Of a stretch of 64,000 nucleotides of DNA, positions 11,430-23,400 are shown piece after piece. Origin of the DNA: Lepas anatifera (taxonomy: Eukaryota > Arthropoda > Thecostraca > Lepadidae); NCBI GenBank assembly GCA_034440635.1, contig JAOTON010000333.1:992001-1056000 (forward strand), given 5' to 3'. Made by a program: the position numbers and the translations under genes. The notes beneath the pieces are model-generated. The model was not told where the DNA came from. It worked only from the letters and a program-made list of their open reading frames with translations, and made no database searches. Numbering within the stretch: the stretch's first letter is position 1; each line of letters opens with the position of its first letter.

Positions 11430-14400
11430 CACATATCCATGTACGTATGTATATATATATTTATATTTTTATTATTTATATATATACATATATACATATA
11501 TATATATATACCATTCAAATGACAAGTCATATATACGCACATCTAACGCACGAAGTGGTCTTTGGGGCGTTTCAGCACAGATCGACCAGGCCCCTACATA
11601 GCATAGTGTCGGATTTCGTTCCAATTTCGTCCACTGGGTTGTCAGGAGTATGGAATCCTAAAGTATAGAATCAGCCTTGACTTTCATTTCTTCGCTTCAA
11701 ATGACACGTGATTATATTCAGCATGTAGCAACTAAAATTTTAGCGTCTTGCTTTTTATTCGAAATTTTCAAATATTTTTAGAGATGTTTTGACCATTTTT
11801 TCCAAAGATTTTTGAAAGTGTGGCCAGTGATTCACGTTAAAGGTATCACAAGTAAAAATGTGCACCTATATCTGTTCTGCTTAGTGAAGCCATTACATTT
11901 TTGCGTTCTAGACTTTATCAATGCGTAATTAGCCTTAAAATGACGCCATGCGCGTAAAAATCGGTCGCCGCGCCCGGCGCGCCCGGCTGTCGTCGGCGCG
12001 GCCGCTGGTGCGTGGGCACGGGCAGTAGATTGACTCGGGAGCGTATGAACTCTCGCAATCGTGATTAAAGGTGGGAAATAAAAGCAGAAAAACACGTGTT
12101 CAACAAGAGGGTGAAATCGATGCAATCCTAGTTCGTTTAAGGTTGTATGACTCGCCATATCTAAATGATGATGCTGCAGCCCGGCGAGCTGCTCAGAGAC
12201 CCTGTTGAAAAAGACAGTCGATTCCTGCTCGAGATCTTTTCCCACATATATCTGGCCACCTTCGCAATGTATGGCAACAGAAATGGCAGGAGCAGACAGA
12301 TAACAAGCTCAGGGTAATAAAACCCAACATTGGTGAGTGGCTGTCCTCTATGCGCTCCCATCGCCGTGAGGAGGTGGCTCTCTGCCGTTTGCGAACTGGC
12401 CATTGTCTGGCCACTCACCGATATCTGCTATGTGGCGAGCCCAGGCCTTATTGTCGGCGATGCGCGACCCCCTTGTCGGTGCGGCACGTCCTGGTGTCTT
12501 GTCCGGAGTATGATAATCTCAGGCTTTCACATTTCGGTTCACGTCTTCTCACACTGTCTCATCTGATTGGCCCGGACTCGGACATGATTGAGAAAGTACT
12601 AGATTATCTCAGAGCAGCCGATTTCGTGATTGTATTTGACCCGGGCTGAGTACTTGTGCTTTGATAGGGAGTGACAATGTGAATGTGAGTTTTTTCTACG
12701 AACTGTGTTGGTTCCGCTTTTTTGGAAATCCCTTTTTGTTACCACTTTCTGAGAACCGATTGGATTGATGTGAACCTTCTTTTAGCTATTTTGTTTACAG
12801 ACACAACTAACTGCAAGGAATAAGGGTAACAAGGCAGTGTTCAGCGGATGTATATTTTACTTGTATTTTACTGGCAGTGACATGGGCGCTATATGACCTT
12901 TAGGGTTGGCGCGCCCTTAAGCCCAAATCATCATCATCTAAATGTTGCCCATAAAATCGATTACGGATTTGAGTATACATTTGGATTTTGAAATGGAGAC
13001 TTGTGCATTTGTGCAAGCTGGTCTTTTGGTGTTGAACACATCGACCAACACGGATGATCCTTGGCCGCAGTTGTGCGTTCTCCACCCCGGTTTGTGCGTC
13101 AGTGCCTTTATGACACGCGTGAGGTGTCAGATGTCCAGTGCGCAGCTCATGAAGCTGGGAGCACATCCCTCACATCTAGTATGACACTGTTACTTGGGCA
13201 GTAGGGTGTCAAATGGAGATAAGACATGGCTTCAAGGTGGCTACTTTGTTTCGGACGCCAGTTTTCTGCTGTCGGTGTTAGTGTTCTCACTTTTGTGCGG
13301 CATAGGAATGGTAGAATGCCGCGGGATCATAGGATTTATTGTGCTGACTAATGGATTTGATATTTTTGATGACAATTCATTGAGCGGAATTTACCATCAT
13401 TGAACAGGATTTATCATCATTGAAAAGGTGGTCAGCATCCTTGAATACAATCACGTTTTAAATTTTCATGCACAACAAAGGACTACACAGAAAATAGTGA
13501 CTGTATGCTACCATGTTTTGCCAAAAACACGGATTTTCACGATTTTCAGCAAGTTGTAACTCCAAAACCCGTATTTTTAGAAAATAAATCTCCTCAAGTC
13601 TGAATTCTACGCCACTGATGACCCTGTGTACGAAGTTGGAAGGAAATCTGAGACTATGCCATGTACAATCCAGGTGGTGCCTGGTCGATTTGTCCTGGAA
13701 CGCCCCATTATGCATCATGTACGCACGATGTCAAAAGTAACCATCAATTACGCCATTATTTTCAAGCTTCAATTTTGTCAGCTAACGCATATATACCGGT
13801 AGCTAAGACATATTAGCGCGCTGTTTACCTGTTTTTGTAGGTTGAAGGTGAAGTTGGATACATCGCACATGCTGGTATAGTTCGATATCACGATGCCTTC
13901 CTTCAGTGTAGTTTTTAAATCCTCTTCATAGGGTTCGGTAAACAGCCTGTCGAGACAGACGGCAGGCTGGCCTTTGACACTCCCCGGGTAATTGTATGAA
14001 TATGGAAAGTTAATCAGGTATCGGGCTGCAGAAAAGAATTGATAGGCACATAATTTGGCGAAGGCACATCGGCATAAACGTCAAGTTATTGCTCCAAGTA
14101 ATGGACTACTTTACTGATGCATTTGCCTCGCCATTGTCTTACATCACAGGGTCAACAGATACTTATGACAGCAGTTCCGGGTCTTGAGTACCTGCTAACA
14201 TCCCGGAGCCGAGAGGTAGGGTCTGGATTAACCGAAAGGTTCTTGTACTGGCCGTCAAACAGATCAGTGTTGACGTAGTGCGAGTCCCTGCCGATGTGGT
14301 AGAGCCGGTTGACATCCGGCCAGAGGTTCTCCCGGCCGTTCAGCACCTTCTGGTCGATGAAAATGTCCCAGTCGCTTCTCTGCCGACGAACGGAGGACTC

Positions 14401-17400
14401 TGACTGGCTGTGTAGAGCTAGACATGAGTAGCATAGACAAGGGTTACTTTAGAAGCCGGGGCGAATTCAACATTGCCTTATGCCGGTGGGGCTAGAGAGA
14501 TATGATTAGCCGTAGCCTGGTTTACACGGGTTTTCTTGGCCGGAAACTTGACCAGACGGGATTCTGTTTCTCTCGTTACGGAGTGGCAGCGTGCAGCCTT
14601 GGTGCCTGGGATTTCTTTTTCGGGTCAATCTGTAATATTGGGCTGATTGTAATTTATGGCTCTGAAGATACAGGGAGTTGAGTCCGGATACAAACAACAG
14701 CTATTCGGACTGTAGCCCAGTTTTAGAGCTTGCTCCCCAAAAGTCAGCTCTGGTTCAGTGCCCGCACGGAGACACTAAGCAACAAGAGAAGCATAATATC
14801 TGCCGGCCAAGTTGCTGGCAGGCCTGTTGACTCAATTTTTACAGTCAACTCAACTGTGACTCACAGCTTAGCAGCTGACTTATTCTGACTCAACTTAACG
14901 CGGTGAGCCGATGAGTCGGTTCTGACTCAGTCAAAAGTCAGAGGTGTTTCGACTCAACTCCGTCTCAAATGAACATTGATACAGAATCGACTCCGACTCG
15001 GAATAACGAGAAAGTACGCATACCCTTAATACCCATTTCCTTGTACGGTATACAAATTATGCATTTAAGCGTACATGATGAGAGTATGAATGCCTTAAAA
15101 CTTTGAACTGAAATTTTAGGTAAGACAGCCCCATCTACCCTTAAAATAGGTTTCCCTGTTTTTTTTTTGCATTAGGTTACTGATGCAGATGGAGAAGTAA
15201 CTAAATTATGATTTGGTCAACTTGAATTTAACTGTTCAACCTTCAATCGCAGAACTTATCTTAACCCAAGTTCACCAGAGGTGAGACTTTTTGGAAACCA
15301 GTGGGGGTATAGTAGTACATAGTAGCAACATTGTAGTATATAGGTTATATCTTGTTAGGTGTGAAATTGTTGCATTCAGTTAGCTTCGTAGGTACACTAA
15401 TTTAGATGATCGAATACTTTATAGCCGACTAATACAATAAAATGTACACGATTTTAAAGTTGGAGCACTTTTTTATATCTGAATACATTTGATGGAAGTT
15501 AATTTTGGAAGTAAAACCATTTGGGATCTTACGAATTTTGACCAATAAACCGAAAACAATGAATTAACCACCGCTCAAAGTTTTGCTTTACCACTCTCAA
15601 CGCTCAGGTCTTCTCCACTCACACCGGCGTATTTGGGCCAGACTGGTTTGATGTCTTTCTCGAAAGTCTGCCTGTTGAGAAGGAAGCCGACTCCGCCGAA
15701 GTTGTCGACCCTGTAGGCGACGTCGACGGCAGTGGACGTGTTGGCGCGCGACTGGAGGTTGAAGGCGGACACGCTGAACAGGGTGGGGTCCTCCTGCAGC
15801 AAGCGGTACGTCTGGCCGAAGTAGCTGCCGGAGACACAGGTGATGCTGATGGCCTAGCGGGAGCGAGATCGCTAAAAGTTTCGTAACAATCTAAATATGC
15901 CTGCTTGGTGTTAGGAACATTAAATTTAAAAGAACGACTCAGAAGAACGATTCAGAACCAGATTCTTGTTACCCCATCACACCAAAGAACCGCCCTCTAT
16001 TTTTAATCTGTAACGTGTTACATGTCCATCATCATTGGAACATGCATCCACATTAGTGTGCATAACTTAATTGAATTTCTATCCCATGTACGGAACATCT
16101 TGATATGGGCAGCTGGCTTACCGGAATATGTCTGGTGAGCACTCGAGGTCCTCTTCTAGGAAGAACACATACTCCGCCTCCATGAAAGTGGTGAAGACGT
16201 CGTCCATGATGTCGATGACTCGTTTGCTGATCACCATCGCAATCTTCTTGTTTTTCTCGGGCGTCACATACCGAACCTGAGGCACGGTTGTCAGTTAACG
16301 CTGACATTTGAAGAGTTAAGACCTTGGGTAGGTGAAGCTTAAGTCTAGGTGTAAGAAAACAACATATAGGTCCGTGATTCCAGTTGTTTTACTTCTGGCA
16401 TGCGGAAAAAACACTAGTGAGAGAATTTCGAGTTTCCATGGTCGATAGAGCCTTGTAAAGCATGAGGAAGCTACCCTCACGCGACAAGGTGGGTATTAAG
16501 TTGACTGCACCTTGAAACCGAAGAGGGAGACCAGCGCCTCCAGCTCTGGGTTGAGGTCGTTCTCCAGGTAGACGACAACGTTGGTGGGCTGAGCACCCTG
16601 GGCGAACGCCAGCGAGCGCAGCGACCGGTACAGGTAGTAGGGCCGATGTGTGGCCATCACTGCCACGTAGATGGAGTCTATGTTCTCCTCCTGGTCATAT
16701 ACACAACGGAGGGTGATTCAAAGTAACTTAAAGTGACTGCACCTCAGCTCAGGGGCTAGTTACGGTAAAAGAGATATTGTGTATCGATGGCATGCACCGG
16801 GAATGGAAGGTATGCGAGACTACTCGACTCAGCCTGCAGCTTTCCCGGAACCTGATATCTGTTCCACATTCAATCAAACCATGTGCCGTAGGCTACTGAG
16901 AATCCTGTATTGTGTTTTTTATGGAAAGGGATCCGTTAGCTGCAGCTACCGCCTGAGATACGATCAGCAGGCAGTGTGCCCGATGCGGACGTATGGGCCA
17001 GGTGGACTGGGTAGTGACCAGAAAATGTACTGTGCTTAGATCAGTACCGCTGCTGCCCTTTAGTGAGCTCGGCTCCGGCTCGATCTGCAGGATGAAGTGC
17101 AGGTGCAGGGCCCACGAATTAGCTTGACTCTTTGAATCACAGGTGGTCTGGGCCAGAGGACTCCCCTGTAAGCTTGACCCTATGAATCACGAGTGATCTG
17201 GGCTGGAGGAAACCCAAGCAGGGGCGTAGCCATTATAGGGGCCATAACCCCATGCATTTTTTGGAGCCACCCCCCCCACCCCACCTGACTCAGGATCCGC
17301 CATTTGATACTAAGTGTCTGGAATAGCCCCTTGAGTATCAAAGATCCTAGCCTCCCTGCTTATAAAAGTAGCCTCCTAATTGGCCTATGCAGAACCTTGG

Positions 17401-20400
17401 AAACCCCTTTACCTGAAAAGTAGGCTTCCTAAACTGGCCACTGTGGTGACCTCTTTGCTTATAAAGCAGGTTCCCTGAACGGCCGATCCAGGAGGCTTAT
17501 AAGGAGACCCGCTGAATAGCCTACGTGGAGGCGCCTTTTCTTATAAAGGGGGCCACCTAAACAGCCAAAATAGGAAGTCCCTTACTTCTGGCTGTATACG
17601 TTTTTTTTTGGGGGGGTAAAGATGCACCAACTGCTGAGGTTATTCGGAGGGGGAAAGGGAAGAGAAATGAACTCTGTTTGAGTTAGGACAGGGCGCCAAA
17701 TCTTGCCTCGGGGTGAGCTCGAACCCACAACACCCTGCACATCCAGACTGTCTTACGCCGAGCCGAGTGCGCGTGCTAACCAACTGCGCCACCCAGACTC
17801 CCACTTCTGGCTGTAGAACTCACCAGTGAGCTGGGCTCCGGCAGGATGGGGTGCGGCTGCAGGCAGCGACACAGGCCCGGGTAGCCCTCGTAGTAGTCGC
17901 AGAAGGCGTGTCTGCGCTGGTTTTCCTCGGAGTCGGGCCACTGGCAGGGCGGCGTCTCGGGCAGCGAGCCCAGCTGCAGGTCCACCCGCAGGAACAGCGG
18001 GCCGCCGAACTCCTGGTCAGCTGGGGCTGGACTGAACGTCTCACCCAAGGCCTCGCCGGAACCCTGCCGCGGGCCAGTAGTGGGTGCTCCGCTTCTAGAT
18101 AGCTGCCTTCGCTTAGCATTTGCCGAGTGACCTCATGGAACGTGGAAAGTCATAGCCAAATTGTCTTGTCGATATTCAACGTATGATGATCGGAGCACCC
18201 ATGTCGGTGACTCAAGGGTGGCTATCAATTTGACATTTTAGTGACTAAGTTTCCATCTTTATGTAGGACTGTTTGCTCACGTAGTTTCTTACTGTCTTTG
18301 AGAGAGATTCAGTTCTTGAAGAGCCAAAAAGCTGAGTCGGAATTGAGTCAGTGTTAGATCGTCGCTAACTCAGTTTCATTGCGTCAGATTCAGAAAATTA
18401 TCCAAAGCGGTAGAAAACATTCCCACATCGGACCTTCAGCATCAGCCCTGGTGACGCCCACCACGTGACTTGGCTGACCTGGTGGGCGTCTCTGACGTCC
18501 ACTCACCTGGATGGCCACCATAGCCCACTGGTCGCGAAAGCCGATGTTGGGGATGAACTGGGAGCCCAGCTGTGTCAGTCGGAACCGCAGCTCTGAGTGC
18601 ATCTTGTAACTCATATCGTCCTGTAACCCATCAACCAAAAAAATAATCTGAATTTTAGAGTAACACAGAGGAAGCAAAGCAGCGACTTGTTGTCTCTTTC
18701 TGATCTTTGCGCCATAAGATATAGAAATTATATGTTTTCGCATCATTTCATTGCTTTGTATTACACTCCATTCGTCCCACTAACAGTGTGTTAGTTAAGG
18801 GCTTTTATAAGACTTTTTGTGCAAGGCACCTTTGCCCGCTTCTAAAGTTAACACCGTGTTAGTTATTTGAACTGCAGTGTTTCAGCTGGTGCGCCATAGT
18901 GAACCCAGTACTTACATCCTGCAGCTTTAGGCTCTACTTCCGGACGTTTTAGTGTAAGATTACCTATCAAGCACAGTACGGCCAGTCTCCACCACTGTCT
19001 TTCCCTGGCTCTGACCTTCGTGGCGAGGACGATGATGCGACCGGTGCGGACGGCGTCCAGGAAGCGCACCACCTCCTGGTGGACCTCCGAGAGCACCGTG
19101 TCGAAGCGGCGGCGCGCCATCACCGCCCCGCTGGTCTGGTGCAGCACCACCACGTGCAGGCCCCGCGACCGGCCGTTCGGGTCCATCACCAGCAGCTGTC
19201 CAATACAGACGGGTACACAGATCCCGGCCTGTCTCCTTAGAGATGCACACTGGTTTACAACGTGTGCTTATGATGAAAACATGAAAGGGATACAATTGAT
19301 TGTCCAGATTGACATTTTAGTACTGTGCTGGTGGGGAGGGAGGCGTTTGGCAAGCGTTGAACAGGCTTTCAGTGATTTAATTTTTTTCGCAACTGAAACG
19401 TAATTATTAGCACGCCCCGATATGGGCTCCACGCCACCTCTGCCGGTACAGGGGCCGGGTACCCTCCTCCCATAAGGTCTCAGCAACTATGCTAACTGGA
19501 AAAACACGGAAGGAGTGTTAGATAGCTCCTCCCAGCCTTGACTAAAATGTTCTATATCACTTTTTTAGTCATGTCACTTTTGAAATCACTAGAGGCTAGA
19601 GTATGTTCTTATGGCAATACGGCAGGAACTTGCCGTTTTTTTGTCGTGACGGATCACTGGGTAGAGCTATATACGATTACAAGCGTCATTGAAATTGTCT
19701 TGTTAGGCCCGATCAGTTGCTGTATATTCTTACTGTCATGCCATATCCTAAAAACTGACCTGAGTAACCTAAGGTCAGGTTGAGGTCAGCATAGGTCATA
19801 TGATAAGAATTGCAGTGTCAGACCAAACACAATGATGTAAAAATAAATATTCAACCGCCATTTTCCGCATAGCTATATAGCTTCAGCCAATTTTCCTCTG
19901 TATTTATAATGGATAAGTCATGACCCTGATCTGACCTCAGGTCAGCGATATAGAAAATCTCGTAACCATTAGTTGTTTTACTTCGTGACTTTATTCTGTG
20001 GTGTACATCACGGCTTGATAAATTAAGTTTTGCTGTTACTGCGAAACCTTTAAATATTTCAAGGTTAAGTCACTTGGCATGGACTGGTGACCTGAACTGA
20101 TCTGACCCCGACCAGCAATTTTGTCAGATGTTACCACAGGGACCAGGTAAAGGATACAAAAAGTACAGCGGAACTGCGTGTCTGTCTTTTTACTATGTGA
20201 AAACTTGGGGGAGGGGCGAGTATACGCACGGGTGATTGTTATTATTCTCACTTATTTTTTCAGAGGGCAAATATCGTTCCGTCTTCAGCTTTCTAACTTG
20301 TATGTGCTAGCGGCAGTCTGGTAATTGGAGAAAGTTTCCCGAGCACTTCTCAGTTCGTAGACGGACTGGTAGCATTATTTCAGACTTTTTGAAAGCTCTT

Positions 20401-23400
20401 GGGCATACAAATCGGGAGCGGGAGAAGGGATTTCAGGGCACATCAGCTGTAAATAACTAGATAACTTCAGACAAAGTGCGTCAGTGCGAATTTCTGTCGG
20501 GTTTGGTCAAAGAAAAGGACAAGAGAGGTTCAAAAAATGTTTTAGGAATACAATGTAACTAGTTGATTTCTAAACAAAACTGATACTTGATTGGGTGACT
20601 CATGTAACTAGTTTTGGTTGTGGCCACCGATAGGAAAAAAGGTTGTAGATTTTCCGTTTCTAGTGCCCAGATACGCTATTCAGTTACCTCATGAGAGGTA
20701 CTAGCAGGCTAGTTGGTGTGCGGTCGTGAGTGTTGCGACTCCGGGAGGAGATCTGTCTACCACCCTGCCGTCTTTGTTTGGAGATTGACGAGTTCATGTA
20801 TTTACGTTGTAATAGCAGGGACATCTTTCGACCTGAGCATGAACCGAACGGTGGGTGGCCTCCAAGCGGAAGTCAGCTCAAAGTTATTATTTATAGGAGG
20901 AGTCGTTCCCGGTCAGAGGAGGTTTGAACGTTCGCCTGCTTTCTCACTTTTTATCAGTGGTGATGCTGTTGCGTCTTTCGAGGCACTGGTGGCTTCACAC
21001 TCATTATTCTTTACAAATAATCCAACTGTTACTTTGTGAGTATGCCAGTGAGTTCAGAAACGGGTTTAGGTGAACATTATAAATTTAAATCACTTGTAAG
21101 CACCGTGCTACTTTGGATAATTTAGGCCCACCTTAGATATAATTTGAAAATTAAAGATGGGAAATGCATTTTATGATGTATATATTTACTGTATGTTTTG
21201 AACTGGAAACATTAGCACATCGTTAATGTACCCCAGTCCCTTGCGTTACCGACGCGACTTAGCGTGATGTTTTGCCGTCGCTTTAACCTTAACATTTTAA
21301 ATGCCTTTTCGCCTGCTGCTTCATCTTTTCCGTGCATAGCTTATTAGTGTCAGAAATCACAAATTTCCACTGCATCAGATAATTTTTCTAGAAAGTAAAT
21401 TTCCTCAATGCGCTTAACAGTTAACTTCATCTCTGAATCGTACATATTTAAACGAATTCGTTTAATCCAATAACATAGGAAGTCGAGCTTGCGCCACCGC
21501 TGCCGAGTGAAAACACGTGCTCCGGGGTCAGAGGTCAAGCAATCCACCGCGATAAATGCCCTGAGGCGGCTGCCGACTGCGGGTGGGGAGGGGAGGGGCA
21601 GAGCGCAGCGGCGCGTCTACACAGACAGCCGATGTTCGCCCTCCACAGTCGGTATTATAGGCCATATTAGGGTTGGATGTAGACATTTTGATTACCCTGC
21701 TAACTATTAGAAGTGGGCCCAGATAAATTTGAGAGCATATTTTCAAGAGCCTGAGAAATGGATAAAAAGCAGCGCCTATTTTCCGACAAAAATGGAAGTG
21801 AAGTATACCGTTGTCTGTCTCTATTTCCCGGCAGATAGGGGTACAGGATTATCAATGAAATCATATTAAAAAACTAACAGCATTGTCATAATTCTAATAC
21901 ATATTTCAGCTTGCAAATTTTGAAGAATTTAATTGTGCAGTGCGTCAAGGAGAAATGTGTGTCTCGTTACTGCAAGACCTTACATCACTTAGAAAACACT
22001 AGGTTCCAAAAGACTAGAATGGTTCACATGTTTCGGAAATGTGTTATACAATGATTGTCCAATGGTCACTTCAGAGGCATGCCCGGGTGTTTAGGTTTTT
22101 TATCCCAATATCGTGCCGTCAGAAAACAAAATTGTACATTATAATTGTTTACTAAATGAATGTTTGTAAGCGTTTACAAATTTGTCTCGAACAAGGCTGA
22201 TTACCGTGGAGAGAAACATTACTATGGAGAGACATCTACATCACCCGTTCTACTATCGTACTATCTCCGTTCTGGTTCCTGTTACCGAAAGGTGTACCAA
22301 ACATAGTTGTTCTGGCCTTCCACAGTTCCTCAGTCTTGATTTTGGCGAGCACGACAGTCGAAAAGCCACTTTCACACAGAAGTAACTGCTCTAAAAGGTT
22401 AAACAAGGCCAAAATGTTGCAACGATAGGCAAGTTGTTTTTCAACAAGTCCGCCCTAAGCTTAACTTCTTGCTAAATAAGTATTCTGCCTTCACTGTATT
22501 ATTTTTATCTTTCAAAATTCATTCAGATATCGGAAAATATGCTGAAGGTAGGCTGCCACGAATCTCAGTCTTAAAACAATATATCAAAGCTGTCATAGCT
22601 TATCCTTATAGTAGTTGAAGCTTACAGGTCTTCGCGACCCCCACAAAATGATTTCGTGACCCCAAATTAGGTATTGACGCACGGCCTTGGAACCACTGCC
22701 TGAAGATACATACTTGCACTTTTTATCACCCCAACTACATAGTTAACTGAGATACAACCATACCTAAGCCACATGCAACTGTCTCCCGCCGTTGCCTCTG
22801 ATCGCGGTACTACTGACGGCTCAGGTTCAGGGGTGACTTATACTGACCGCGCGGGCACGTCAGAAGAATCATAGCAAAAAGTGGGCGTGGCGAAGTCTGA
22901 TCATGTCTCTTGTTTTTGGCAGGCATCTTAAAGTTGGAGCTCTGTCGCCTTGCATGCCTATTAAAATATCACGCTCCTCCAAACTGGTAGGTATCCATTT
23001 CGAATTCTGAAATAGCAGCATCGAGGATTGCAAAGCTAACATAATTATGTTAAAAACATCTTAATTATTATCTTAACAACCAATTTTAGTTGGGAGTTTC
23101 CCAGATACCGAATAAGTGAGCCCATTTCAGCACCAGGTGTGTCGGGGCACTAACGAAGAGACGTAGATCCATACATCTGTTCAAAATCGATTACACTCGC
23201 CACGCTGAGATGATGGTCAAGTCGGTTAGCCAATCAGCGCTGTCACCTCGGAAAGAGCTCGTATTTACCCCAGATACATAAGCAGCTTCAAGGCGGTACC
23301 GACCGCGGCCGTTCGAACGGCCCAATCGACTCATGTATGCGGTTGTCTGTTACCATTCTGCCACTAGGTTCTGGTCCTTCAACAGTAGAAGGACCATGAG

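Noticed and set aside
11335..11601. 88-codon Tyr/Ile repeat protein
   Set aside because: It is a translation of a (TA)n microsatellite.
17700..17802. tRNA gene on the minus strand
   Set aside because: It is flanked by a 13-bp target duplication and followed by an A-rich tail, so it is a SINE insertion, although its Pol III boxes look good.
20713..21039. 108-codon plus-strand ORF in intron 3
   Set aside because: No recognisable motif and no exon boundaries; likely chance.
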